Source: Alphaproteobacteria bacterium (lineage in GTDB: Bacteria; Myxococcota_A; UBA796; CAJQPC01). From it: a DNA stretch of 64,000 nt. The position numbers and the translations under genes are program-made. The stretch spans positions 124,001 through 188,000 of the forward strand of contig JACKEV010000006.1 of the NCBI GenBank assembly GCA_020632795.1, read 5' to 3'. The notes beneath the pieces were generated by a model. It worked only from the letters and a program-made list of their open reading frames with translations. It was not told the DNA's origin and made no database searches. Position 1 is the first letter of the stretch; each line of letters starts with the position of its first letter. Below, piece by piece: positions 26,632-35,124 of the stretch.

Positions 26632-27111
26632 TCACTCCGAGAGGATGGTGAAGACGAGGGGGTTGGGATCGGGGCAGTCGCCGGGGCAGCCCAGGGACGT
26701 GACCGCGACGGTGATCTCGACCATCGTGTCCGGCGCCACGTCCTCGTCCAGGATACCGTCAAAGGTCATCTCGTAGCTCTCGTATCCGAAGATTCCGTAG
26801 AACCAGTTCTCCTCGAGCCCCCACGCGATGACGTCAGGGGACGCGGACACCGCGACGCCCGGGTAGTTCATGTAGTCCTCGCCCCAGCCCTCGTGGAGGG
26901 TGACGGTGAGCGCGGCGCCCTCTCCGGCGCTCCAGCCGCCGTCGCCGTCATCGTCGACGACGCCCGCGTCGGTGAGGTACAGGCGGGCGGCGGGGTCGGA
27001 CTCGACGAGGATCTCCTCGATGCCGGGGCCGGCGGGGATGTCGGTGCTGGAGCCGTCGGGGTTGCAGGCGAGGGCGGCGAGGCTGGCGAGGATGAGGACG
27101 GGGCGGGTCAT
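26632..27111 (-). CDS. Lipoprotein, tandem paralogue B
   Basis: The 159-aa product (from the ATG at 27111) has a lipoprotein signal ending LAALAC and is the same length as its neighbour. Residue-by-residue it follows paralogue A with moderate identity, so this is a local duplication that has had time to diverge. CPGDCPDPNPLVF near the end corresponds to CPEEECPAPNPLVF in A. It is the first gene of the pair; the 142 bp upstream (27112-27253) is AT-richer than the rest and is shared with the divergent glycosidase gene, so promoters are expected there. Confidence 0.75.
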   Translation of the reverse strand: MTRPVLILASLAALACNPDGSSTDIPAGPGIEEILVESDPAARLYLTDAGVVDDDGDGGWSAGEGAALTVTLHEGWGEDYMNYPGVAVSASPDVIAWGLEENWFYGIFGYESYEMTFDGILDEDVAPDTMVEITVAVTSLGCPGDCPDPNPLVFTILSE

Positions 27112-27253
27112 GGGAGGCCTCCTGCTCGGGTACAAGCTCAAGATTCCCCGATCTCGCGGCGTTGTGAATCAGAATGATCAACACACGATAATCTTGGTTT
27201 CATAAACAATGCCAGGGCTTGCCCTGAGCGGGCCGGATCGGTCAGGATGCCCC

Positions 27254-29194
27254 ATGCCCCTGCCCCGCATCCGCGCCGAAGGAGAGCGCTTCGTGGACAC
27301 CCACGGGCGCACCGTGCTGCTGCGCGGCGTGAACCTGGGCGGGGACTGCAAGGTGCCCTGGCCCGACGGCGGCACCCACCACCCCGGCAGCCTGGACGGC
27401 CCGATCTCCTTCATCAACCGCCCGTTTCCGCTGGAGCAGGCCGAGGAGCACCTGGGCCGCCTCAAGCGCTGGGGGGTGCGCTGCCTGCGCCTGTTGACCA
27501 CCTGGGAGGCCATCGCGCACCCCGGGCCCGACCAGCTCGACGCCGCGTACCTGGACTACCTCACCGCCCTGTGCGAGCGGGTGGGCGAGGCCGGGCTCTA
27601 CCTGTTCGTGGACCTCCACCAGGACGTCTTCTCCCGGTTCACCGGCGGGGACGGCGCGCCGGCCTGGGCCCTGGAGGCGCTGGGCTTCGACCTCGGCGCG
27701 GTGGACGCCTGCGGCGCAGCGTGGACCATGCAGCGCCGCTTCGACCCGGAGGACCCCCAGGCGCGCCAGCCCGGCTACCCGGCGATGTGCTGGACCTGGA
27801 ACTACGGCCTGGCCGCCAACGGCGTCGCCTGGAGCCTGTTCTTCGCCGGAGACCGCCTGGCCCCGGGCTTCCAGGTGGAGGGGACCGACGCGCGGCGCTT
27901 CCTGCAGGGTGGCTTCCTGCGGGCGGTGGACGCGGTGGCCGCGCGGCTCGCCGACATGCCGTGGGTGCTGGGCTTCGACGCGCTGAACGAGCCCTCTCGG
28001 GGCTGGATCGGCCGGGCGATGAGCGCGCGCCCGGTGAAGGACGGCCCCGACGCCATCGCGCGGCCGGGCCCGGCGGCCTCCCCGCTGGACGCCCTGGCCG
28101 CCGCGTCGGGCCTGGACGTGCGCGTGCCCATGCTCGACGTCAAGCTGCTGCGCGCCGGGGTCGCCCCGGTGGGCGAGCACGCCCTGAACCCCACAGGCGC
28201 GCGCCTGTGGCGGCCCGGCGCCGAGGATCCGTTCCGGCACGCCGGGGCCTGGGACGTGGTCGACGGCCAGCCCCGGGCCCTGCGGGAGGACTTCTTCCAG
28301 CGCACCGCCGAGGGGCCGCTGGACTTCGAGCGCGACGCCCTCGCGCCCTTCTTTGCCCGCGTGGCGGAGACCATCCGGCGCCACCGCAGCGACTGGCTGC
28401 TGTTCGCCGAGAAGGACGCGGTGGACGCCGTGCTCGACCCGGCCTTCGCCGCCCCGCTGCCGGAGCAGACCGTCAACGCCACCCACTGCTACGACGTCCT
28501 GACCCTGCTGCTCAAGCGCAGCCTCTACCCGGTGGGCGTCGATCCGGTCAGCCGCCGGCCCGTGTTCGGCCAGGGGGGCATCCGGGACGCCAACATCCGG
28601 CAGTACGCCGGCATCCGGGCGGGCTGGGGGCGCCGACCTGCCCTCATCGGGGAGTTCGGGGTGCCCTTCGACCTGGCGGGCGGCCGCAGCTTCCGCCGTT
28701 GGGCCCGAGGCCAGCGCGGCCCGGAGGTGTGGACCGACCAGGCCCGGGTGCTGCGCCTCAGCTACGACGCCCTGGACGCGCTGCTCATGAGCGGCACCCT
28801 GTGGAACTACACCGCCACCAACCGCAACGACGCGCGGATCGGAGACGGCTGGAACCAGGAGGATCTCAGCATCTTTTCGCCCGATCAGGTCGACGACCCC
28901 GCCGACGCGGACGCGGGCGGTCGCGCCCTGGACGGCTGGGTGCGCCCCTGGGCCTGGTTCATCCAGGGGGTCCCTGTGGCCATGGCCTGGGACCACCGCG
29001 GCGGCCGGTTCCGCCTGGTGTTCGAGGCCGACCCCGACATCCCCGCGCCCACGGTCATCGTGCTGCCGCCCCGCTGCTTCCCGGACGGCCCGCGCGTGCG
29101 CTGCGAGGGCGGGCGCCACCAGCTCGACGGCGACACCCTGACCCTGCACGCCGAGCGGGCGGGGCCGCTGACGGTCACGGTCACCCGCGGCTGA
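27254..29194 (+). CDS. Glycoside hydrolase family 5-type (endoglycoceramidase-like)
   Basis: The 646-aa product has a TIM-barrel glycosidase with the GH5 layout: LRGVNLGGDCK after strand 1, LFVDLHQDVFSR, the acid/base Glu in FDALNEPS, the nucleophile Glu in LIGEFGVPFD and the WNYTATNR strand, then a C-terminal beta domain of about 90 residues. The two long insertions and NLGG...DLHQD motifs are those of endoglycoceramidase-like and related GH5 members acting on glycolipids. No signal peptide is visible, which is unusual for a secreted glycosidase. I chose the ATG at 27254, where the fold begins, over earlier in-frame starts. It ends next to the convergent nuclease gene. Confidence 0.82.
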   Translation: MPLPRIRAEGERFVDTHGRTVLLRGVNLGGDCKVPWPDGGTHHPGSLDGPISFINRPFPLEQAEEHLGRLKRWGVRCLRLLTTWEAIAHPGPDQLDAAYLDYLTALCERVGEAGLYLFVDLHQDVFSRFTGGDGAPAWALEALGFDLGAVDACGAAWTMQRRFDPEDPQARQPGYPAMCWTWNYGLAANGVAWSLFFAGDRLAPGFQVEGTDARRFLQGGFLRAVDAVAARLADMPWVLGFDALNEPSRGWIGRAMSARPVKDGPDAIARPGPAASPLDALAAASGLDVRVPMLDVKLLRAGVAPVGEHALNPTGARLWRPGAEDPFRHAGAWDVVDGQPRALREDFFQRTAEGPLDFERDALAPFFARVAETIRRHRSDWLLFAEKDAVDAVLDPAFAAPLPEQTVNATHCYDVLTLLLKRSLYPVGVDPVSRRPVFGQGGIRDANIRQYAGIRAGWGRRPALIGEFGVPFDLAGGRSFRRWARGQRGPEVWTDQARVLRLSYDALDALLMSGTLWNYTATNRNDARIGDGWNQEDLSIFSPDQVDDPADADAGGRALDGWVRPWAWFIQGVPVAMAWDHRGGRFRLVFEADPDIPAPTVIVLPPRCFPDGPRVRCEGGRHQLDGDTLTLHAERAGPLTVTVTRG

Positions 29195-29560
29195 TCACAT
29201 GTCGTAGGGCTCGGCGTACCCGGCCTTGAGCATCTCCTGGGCCAGATCGCAGGCGCCGCCCTGCAGCTCGGACAGCGCGGGCTCCTTCTTGCCCGGGATG
29301 TACAGGATATCGGCGATGTATCGACCGAACTTGCCGATCTTGTAGGTGCGGATCAGCACCTTCGTGCCCGCCGGGATCTGCTCGTTGACGAAGGCGGTGG
29401 ACAGCAGGCCCTCGGGCCGCTCGACGCCGCGGACCTCGGGGGCGTCCACCCCGCGCAGCCGGACCCGCATGAGGGTGGAGGTGTAGAAGCCGAGGTCGAC
29501 CAGGAGGTCGATGGTGTCGCCGTCGATGATGCGGTCGACCTTCGCCTGATACTCGTACAT
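29195..29560 (-). CDS. Staphylococcal nuclease-like (SNase) protein
   Basis: The 121-aa product contains the SNase-fold pattern VDRIIDGDTIDLLVDLGF, then RVRLRGVDAPEVRG with the catalytic Arg/Asp region, and a basic strand KVLIRTYKIGKFGRYIADILY. It is a compact single domain with no signal peptide, so it is probably intracellular, as in phage-related or repair-associated members. The ribosome binding site GGAG lies just before the ATG on the minus strand. It is the last gene of the minus-strand trio with the two unknown genes upstream and abuts the glycosidase stop. Confidence 0.85.
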   Translation of the reverse strand: MYEYQAKVDRIIDGDTIDLLVDLGFYTSTLMRVRLRGVDAPEVRGVERPEGLLSTAFVNEQIPAGTKVLIRTYKIGKFGRYIADILYIPGKKEPALSELQGGACDLAQEMLKAGYAEPYDM

Positions 29561-29570
29561 GGGTGCTCCC

Positions 29571-30260
29571 TCAGGGGGGTGGGGTGGGTGTGCCGGTGGC
29601 GACCTCGTGTTGTGCCACCGCGTCGATGTAGTGGGCGTCGCAGAACCAGGAGCCGCAGCCCTGGCACTCGGTCGTCTCGGTCTCCGGGAATCCCCGCCCG
29701 CAGGTGGCGCAGATCCGGTGCTCCCGCAGGCAGTCGATCAGGGCCTGCCGGGCGTCGCGCAGCTCCTCGCGGGCGTCGAGCACCCCGGGCTCCAAGCGGT
29801 CCGCCTCGGCCTGCCAGCCCTCCGCGTCCGACAGCGCGGCCTCCATCATGAGCGCCGCGAGGCCGATCCAGGCCAGGTGCCACACGATGGACACCAGGTC
29901 GCCGATGGTGCCGGCGATGTCCTGGGAGAGGATGCTCATGTAGGCGATGGGCGCCGGGTTGTTGATCGGGTCGTTCATGTAGTTGCCGACCTGATCCTTC
30001 GAGCGGTCCCAGTCGCCCATCAGGTCGTCGACGTCCGCCGGGACCTCGCCCTGGTAGTCCTCCAGCGCCTCCTGGACCAGCTCCATCAGGTTCCAGAGGT
30101 AGTGGGCGGCCCGCATGTACGCCGCGTCGCGCTGTCCGATGGCGTCGTAGTACGGCGGCTCCAGGCGGGCGAGGTCCGCCTCGGCGCGCTGGAAGCGCAG
30201 CTCCTCCAGGGGGCAGTGGCCGGCGGGGGGCAGAGGGACGGGGATGGGGTCATTCATCAT
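29571..30260 (-). CDS. Unknown protein with C-terminal zinc-ribbon
   Basis: The 229-aa product has a mostly helical, acidic body with one hydrophobic segment (LVSIVWHLAWIGLAALMM) in the middle, then a coiled segment, and a C-terminal treble-clef-like zinc motif CATCG...CQGCGSWFCDAH. No known family was recognised. The gene start overlaps the end of the 522-aa gene upstream, and the SNase-like gene follows 10 bp downstream of its stop, so the three are probably co-transcribed. A second ATG is next to the first. Confidence 0.62.
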   Translation of the reverse strand: MMNDPIPVPLPPAGHCPLEELRFQRAEADLARLEPPYYDAIGQRDAAYMRAAHYLWNLMELVQEALEDYQGEVPADVDDLMGDWDRSKDQVGNYMNDPINNPAPIAYMSILSQDIAGTIGDLVSIVWHLAWIGLAALMMEAALSDAEGWQAEADRLEPGVLDAREELRDARQALIDCLREHRICATCGRGFPETETTECQGCGSWFCDAHYIDAVAQHEVATGTPTPPP

Positions 30261-31818
30261 GGACCTCCGGGGCGAGGGACAGCACGAGGAGGGCGGCGGG
30301 CATGTTGCGGGCGGGGAAGAGGGTGAGCCGGTCGGCGAGCCGCGGGGCGAAGCGGTCGGCCTCGGCCAGCAGCGCCGCCTCCCAGGTCGACCCCAGGGCG
30401 GCGCCGTCCCCGAGGGTCAGCGTCTCCGTAGCTGGCTCCCATCGCCCCGTGGCCACCGCCGGGGTGAGCGCGAAGGCCGGGAGGGTGTCGATGGACAGCC
30501 CATCTCCGGTGAGGAAGGCGCGATGACGCCCGTCGTGGCTGTACAGCACGAGGCGCCCCTCGAGGGGCAGGGCCTTCACGTCGCCCGAGAGGGTCAGGCG
30601 CTCCGCGGGCTCGCCCGCCGCGACCGGCGCCCAGTCCGAGCGGAGCAGCGGCTCGGTGGTGGAACGGCTGTAGCGGGCCAGGTGGCGGCGGGCCTTCGCC
30701 CCGGCGGTGTCCGGGGAGAGCGCGTCCGCGGTGAGCAGCGGGGCCAGGGTGAGCATCGCGCCCACGGTGGCGGCGGCCTCGGTCCAGGCGTCCAGCCAGC
30801 GGGCGCGGGCCCGGCCCAGGCCCTCGGGATCGCCGCCCACCGCCTGGGTGATCTGCCAGGCCGCCAGCGCGATCTCGGGCCAGGCGAGCAGGCTGACGGC
30901 GAGCCCCTCCAGCACGGGGACCGCGTCGCGCACCCGGTCGGCGAGGCGCCCGGGGTTCCGGCGCCGCAGGGCGTAGCGCCAGCTCCGGGCCTGCTCGCGG
31001 GCTACCACGAGGGCGCCCTCGGCGTCCCGGGCGGCCCGGCTGAAGTCCACGGTGAGCAGGAAGTCCAGCGCGACGGCGGCCTGGGCGTCGTCCTCGATGG
31101 GCAGCGCGCGGCGTCGGCGGCGCAGAGCCTTGACCGCGTCGCTGTCCTCCACCCGCAGGGCGGCGGTGGCGGCGGACCACGACCCGCCCACGAGGCTGGC
31201 GCGGGCGGCGGCCTGCCCCGGCGTGGGCGCGTGGACGCGGGCGAGGGCGTAGACGCTCGCGGCGGTGGCCTCGGCGCGGATCTCTCCGGCGACCCGCAGG
31301 GCGACCGCAGGGTCATCGGCGCGCAGGAGCTGCTGCAGCTCCAGCCAGGCGGCGGGGCGATCCAGCCACCGGCGCCCGGCCAGGGCGTTGCGATCCGCGA
31401 CCATGCGGGGGAAGCGGGGGTTGTTGCGCGCCAGGGTGACCAGGGCCTCGGCGCGTTCGGCGCTGAGCGGGCTCAGGCCGAGGCGCGTCATGGTGGGCGC
31501 GTGGGCGGCCTCCTGGCGGCGCAGCAGCTCGGGCCCGGACAGCTCGGCCAGCCGGCCGATGGAGGGCACACCGAGCCAGGCCAGCAGGCGGGCCTCGCCC
31601 TCGGTGACGTCGGGCAGAGCGGCCAGGGCCAGCACGGCCATGAGCTGCTCGACCCGATGCAGGGAGAGCCCGGTGCGCCGCGCGAGCGCGTAGCGGGCCT
31701 CCTCGTTCGGGCCGAACGCCACCACGTCCAGGTTGGTGGTGCAGCCGAGGACGGCCAGGGCGCCGCGCTCCTCGGCGTCGATGGTTTCGAAGGTCTCCAG
31801 GGGGTGAGCTGTGAGCAT
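30250..31818 (-). CDS. Large helical protein of unknown function
   Basis: The 522-aa product is predicted mostly helical in its first 400 residues. Residues 45-90 (LSLHRVEQLMAVLALAALPDVTEGEARLLA... in outline) look like helix-hairpin-helix repeats of the DUF4332 or Rad51-N type. The last 130 residues are beta-rich. No catalytic motif is visible. It is first in the minus-strand trio with the zinc-ribbon protein and the SNase-like nuclease. The divergent hydrogenase operon starts 140 bp away. Association with a nuclease hints at nucleic-acid work, but this is speculative. Confidence 0.6.
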   Translation of the reverse strand: MLTAHPLETFETIDAEERGALAVLGCTTNLDVVAFGPNEEARYALARRTGLSLHRVEQLMAVLALAALPDVTEGEARLLAWLGVPSIGRLAELSGPELLRRQEAAHAPTMTRLGLSPLSAERAEALVTLARNNPRFPRMVADRNALAGRRWLDRPAAWLELQQLLRADDPAVALRVAGEIRAEATAASVYALARVHAPTPGQAAARASLVGGSWSAATAALRVEDSDAVKALRRRRRALPIEDDAQAAVALDFLLTVDFSRAARDAEGALVVAREQARSWRYALRRRNPGRLADRVRDAVPVLEGLAVSLLAWPEIALAAWQITQAVGGDPEGLGRARARWLDAWTEAAATVGAMLTLAPLLTADALSPDTAGAKARRHLARYSRSTTEPLLRSDWAPVAAGEPAERLTLSGDVKALPLEGRLVLYSHDGRHRAFLTGDGLSIDTLPAFALTPAVATGRWEPATETLTLGDGAALGSTWEAALLAEADRFAPRLADRLTLFPARNMPAALLVLSLAPEVHDE

Positions 31819-31957
31819 GCCTGGGGCTCCATCGTGGGGTCCGGGCCCAGTGTATCGAGGTCACCCCCCCGGCGAGGAGGGGGGGCCTGTGTCGCAGATC
31901 AGGGTACGGGCCGGAACCTCGCCGGCCGACGGCGGATGCCCTACAATGCCGCTCCGA

Positions 31958-33064
31958 ATGTCCACCGACCCCAGCGAGCGCTGCTTCCTCCCCGCCGACG
32001 CCCTCGGCGCGCTGATCGTGGCGATGGGCGCGGACGGCCGGCAGGTCATCGGGCCGACGCCGCGCGACGGCGCGATCATGCTCGACGCGCTGGAGGGCCC
32101 GCAGGATCTGCCGTGGGGCTGGACCGACGATCACGCCCCCGGGCGCTACCGGCTCTCCCGGGGCGCGGGTGGCGCTTTTTCCCACACGGTGGGCCCCGAC
32201 AGCTTCAAGAAGCACCTCTGGCCGGCCCGCCAGCGGCTGTTTCAATCCCGGCGAACCCCGGAGGGCTTCGCGGTGGAGCCGCCGCCCAAGCCCCGGCGCC
32301 TGGCCTTCCTCGGCGCGCGGGCCTGTGACCTGGCCGCGATCCGCGTCCAGGACCGGGTGCTGCTCGACTCAGGCCCCCAGGACCCCCACTACGCCTCCCG
32401 CCGGGAGGGCCTGCTGCTCGTCGCGGTGCAGTGCGGCCAGGCCGGGGCGACCTGCTTCTGCGCCTCGATGGACACCGGGCCCCGGGTGACGCAGGGCTAC
32501 GACCTGGCCCTCACCGAGGTGGAGGGCGGCTTCGTCGTGGAGATCGGCACCCCCGCCGGGGCGGCGCTGCTGCGCGACCTGCCCGTCCGTGAGGTCGATG
32601 GGGACGCCGCTTCAGCGCCCGAGGCCGCTGCAGCGCGCGCCACGGCGGACATGGCGGGCCGCGCGTTGCCCACCGAGGGCCTGCGGGAGCGCCTGCTCGA
32701 TGCCCTGGAGGGGCCCCACTGGGACAAGGTCGCCAGCCGCTGCCTGGGCTGCGCCAACTGCACCCTGGTGTGCCCCACCTGCTTCTGCACCACGGTCCAC
32801 GACGTGACGGATCTGGCCGGCGACGCCGAGCGGGTCCGCACCTGGGACTCCTGCTTCAACCTTGAGTTCAGCTACGTCCACGGCGGCCCCGTGCGGGCGA
32901 CCCTCGCGGCCCGCTACCGCCAGTGGCTGACCCACAAGCTCGCGACATGGTGGGACCAGTTCGGGGCCTCCGGCTGCGTGGGCTGCGGCCGGTGCACGAC
33001 CTGGTGCCCGGCGGGCATCGACATCGTCGAAGAGGCGCTGGCCGCGGCCGGCCCTGGAGAGTGA
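31958..33064 (+). CDS. hydB: Hydrogenase 4Fe-4S beta subunit (HydB/AsrA-like)
   Basis: The 368-aa product matches the 4Fe-4S electron-transfer subunit of group 3b NiFe hydrogenases (sulfhydrogenase beta; also like AsrA). It has FLGARACDLAAIRVQD and two C-terminal ferredoxin clusters: CLGCANCTLVCPTC and CVGCGRCTTWCPAGID. The Cys-rich CFCASMD segment near residue 170 is also typical. It carries electrons between the NiFe small subunit and the flavin subunit. Two in-frame ATGs (31946, 31958) are possible; I chose the second because the family similarity starts at once (STDPSERCFLP). It opens the hydrogenase operon. No strong ribosome binding site is seen for either start. Confidence 0.9.
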   Translation: MSTDPSERCFLPADALGALIVAMGADGRQVIGPTPRDGAIMLDALEGPQDLPWGWTDDHAPGRYRLSRGAGGAFSHTVGPDSFKKHLWPARQRLFQSRRTPEGFAVEPPPKPRRLAFLGARACDLAAIRVQDRVLLDSGPQDPHYASRREGLLLVAVQCGQAGATCFCASMDTGPRVTQGYDLALTEVEGGFVVEIGTPAGAALLRDLPVREVDGDAASAPEAAAARATADMAGRALPTEGLRERLLDALEGPHWDKVASRCLGCANCTLVCPTCFCTTVHDVTDLAGDAERVRTWDSCFNLEFSYVHGGPVRATLAARYRQWLTHKLATWWDQFGASGCVGCGRCTTWCPAGIDIVEEALAAAGPGE

Positions 33065-33066
33065 GC

Positions 33067-33525
33067 ATGCCGACCACCCTGGAGCCCCTGCTGCGCCGCC
33101 ACCCGTTCTGCCGGGACATGCCCGACGACGCCATCGCCTTGATGACCGGCTGCGCGGAGAACCTCAAGTTCGCCCCTGGCGAGCGCCTCTTTCGCGCGGG
33201 CGCGTCCGCCGACAGGACCTTCCTCATCCGCAGCGGGCGGGTGGGCTTCGAGCTGCCGGCCAGCGGCGGCCGGCCCATCGAGACCGCCGAGGAGGGGGAG
33301 CTGGTGGGCTGGTCCTGGCTGTTCCCGCCCTACGCCTGGCACTTCGACGCGGTCGCGGTGGGCCCGGTGCGGGCGCTGTCCCTGGACGGCGCCTGCCTGC
33401 GTCGCAAGTGCGAGGCCGACCCGGCCTTCGGCTACGACCTCGTCAAGCGCATCCTCTACCAGGCCCAGCAGCGCCTGGAGCGCAGCCGCATGCAGGCCCT
33501 CGACGTCTTCGGGGGCCCCCGTTGA
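33067..33525 (+). CDS. Cyclic nucleotide-binding domain protein
   Basis: The 152-aa product is a single cyclic nucleotide-binding (CRP-like) domain: FAPGERLFRAGASADRTFLIRSGRV, then an EEGELVGWSWLFPPYAW loop and a terminal helix. There is no DNA-binding HTH, so it is not a transcription factor. It sits two bases after the HydB stop, and its own stop overlaps the flavin subunit's start, so it is part of the same operon. Its role is unknown; it could gate or anchor the hydrogenase in response to a nucleotide. The phosphate-binding cassette Arg region is not a clear match, so ligand binding is uncertain. Confidence 0.8.
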   Translation: MPTTLEPLLRRHPFCRDMPDDAIALMTGCAENLKFAPGERLFRAGASADRTFLIRSGRVGFELPASGGRPIETAEEGELVGWSWLFPPYAWHFDAVAVGPVRALSLDGACLRRKCEADPAFGYDLVKRILYQAQQRLERSRMQALDVFGGPR

Positions 33526-34343
33526 ACGACCCCTGGCTGCCCGCGCCGCTGCCGATCCTGGACGTCATCCGGGAGACCGCCGACGTGGTCACCCTGACCC
33601 TGGACGCCGCGCGCCAGCCCCTGGCCTTCCGCCCCGGCCAGTTCAACATGCTCTACCACCACGGCTTCGGGGAGGTGGCCATCTCGATCAGCGGCGACGC
33701 CGCCCGCCCCGAGCGCCTGGTCCACACCATCCGGGGGGTGGGCAGCGTCACCCGGCCCATCCTGGGCCTGGAGGCCGGGGCCATGCTGGGGGTGCGCGGC
33801 CCGTTCGGCACCCCCTGGCCCCTGGAGGCCGCCGAGGGCGCGGACGTGGTGGTGGTGGCCGGGGGCATCGGCCTGGCCCCGCTGCGGCCGGCCATCCTGC
33901 ACCTGTTGGCCAACCGGGAGCGCTACAACCGCGTCATCGTGCTCTACGGCGCCCGCAACCCGCAGGACCTCCTCTTCCTGCCCGAGCTGCACGCCTGGCG
34001 GGGGCGCTTCGACACCGACGTGCGGGTCACCGTGGACAGCGCAGGCGCGGACTGGCGCGGGCCGGTGGGCGTGGTCACCCGGCTCATCCAGCAGGCCCCG
34101 TTCGACCCCGACGACACGGTCGTGATGACCTGCGGCCCCGAGATCATGATGCACTTCGTGGTCCGGGAGTTCGTGAAGGAGGGCGTGCCCGAGGCGGCCA
34201 TCCATCTGTCCATGGAGCGCAGCATGAAGTGCGCCATCGGGTTCTGCGGCCACTGCCAGTGGGGGCCTCACTTCGTGTGCCGGGACGGCCCGGTGTTCCG
34301 CTACGATCAGATCGCCCCCCTGCTGGCCATCCGGGAGCTGTGA
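33522..34343 (+). CDS. hydG: Hydrogenase FAD/NAD(P)-binding gamma subunit
   Basis: The 273-aa product is a ferredoxin-NAD(P) reductase-like flavin subunit: FRPGQFNML for FAD binding, VVVVAGGIGLAPLRP for NAD(P) binding, VMTCGPEIMM, and a C-terminal 2Fe-2S motif region SMKCAIGFCGHCQWGPHFVC. This is the classic HydG/PyrK-like subunit that exchanges electrons with NAD(P)H in group 3b enzymes. The start is a TTG at 33522, overlapping the preceding stop as TTGA; no ATG or GTG fits better at this position. The stop is followed one base later by the small-subunit ATG. Confidence 0.9.
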   Translation: MNDPWLPAPLPILDVIRETADVVTLTLDAARQPLAFRPGQFNMLYHHGFGEVAISISGDAARPERLVHTIRGVGSVTRPILGLEAGAMLGVRGPFGTPWPLEAAEGADVVVVAGGIGLAPLRPAILHLLANRERYNRVIVLYGARNPQDLLFLPELHAWRGRFDTDVRVTVDSAGADWRGPVGVVTRLIQQAPFDPDDTVVMTCGPEIMMHFVVREFVKEGVPEAAIHLSMERSMKCAIGFCGHCQWGPHFVCRDGPVFRYDQIAPLLAIREL

Positions 34344-34344
34344 C

Positions 34345-35124
34345 ATGAGGCGACCGTCCCTGGCGGTGTGGAAGTTCGCGAGCTGTGATGGCTGCCAGCT
34401 CAGCCTGCTGGACTGCGAGGACGAGCTGCTGGCGGTGGCCGACGCCGTGCACATCGCGAGCTTCCCCGAGGCCACCCGCGCGGTGTCCCCCGGACCGTAC
34501 GACGTCTCCCTGGTGGAGGGCTCCATCACCACCCCCCACGACGCCGCGCGCATCCAGGAGGTGCGCCGCCAGTCCCGCGTCCTGGTGACCATCGGGGCCT
34601 GCGCCACCGCCGGGGGCATCCAGGCCCTGCGCAACTTCGCCGACGTGGAGGCCTTCACCCGCGCGGTGTACGCCCGGCCGGACTACATACAGACCCTCAA
34701 GACCTCCACCCCCATCGCGGCCCACGTCAAGGTGGACTACGAGCTGCGGGGCTGCCCGGTAAACAAGCACCAGCTCCTGGAGGTGCTCACCGCCCTGCTG
34801 GCCGGGCGGCGCCCCGCCATCCCCAGCCACAGCGTCTGTGTGGAGTGCAAGCTCTCCGGCAACGTGTGCGTGACCGTGGCCCGGGGGGAGCCCTGCCTGG
34901 GGCCGGTGACCCAGGCCGGCTGCGGGGCGCTGTGCCCGCGCTTCCATCGGGGCTGCTACGGCTGCTTCGGCCCCAGCGACGCCCCGAACCCCCCGGCGAT
35001 GTCGGCGGTGTGGCGGGCACACGGGGCCACGCTCGCCGACCTGCGCCGCGCCTGGCGGAGCTTCAACGCCGCCGCCCCGGCCTTCGCCGCCGAGGTCGAG
35101 CGCCTGGAGGACGAGCATGGCTGA
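34345..35124 (+). CDS. hydD: NiFe hydrogenase small subunit (group 3b type)
   Basis: The 259-aa product carries the Fe-S cluster ligands of a cytoplasmic NiFe hydrogenase small subunit: FASCDGCQLSLLDC for the proximal cluster, TIGACATAGG, ELRGCPVNKHQLLEV, and CVECKLSGNVC plus GCGALCPRFHRGCYGCFG for the medial and distal clusters. There is no Tat signal, consistent with a cytoplasmic group 3 enzyme. It moves electrons from the NiFe site to the HydB/HydG module. It overlaps the large-subunit start by 8 bp. Confidence 0.93.
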   Translation: MRRPSLAVWKFASCDGCQLSLLDCEDELLAVADAVHIASFPEATRAVSPGPYDVSLVEGSITTPHDAARIQEVRRQSRVLVTIGACATAGGIQALRNFADVEAFTRAVYARPDYIQTLKTSTPIAAHVKVDYELRGCPVNKHQLLEVLTALLAGRRPAIPSHSVCVECKLSGNVCVTVARGEPCLGPVTQAGCGALCPRFHRGCYGCFGPSDAPNPPAMSAVWRAHGATLADLRRAWRSFNAAAPAFAAEVERLEDEHG

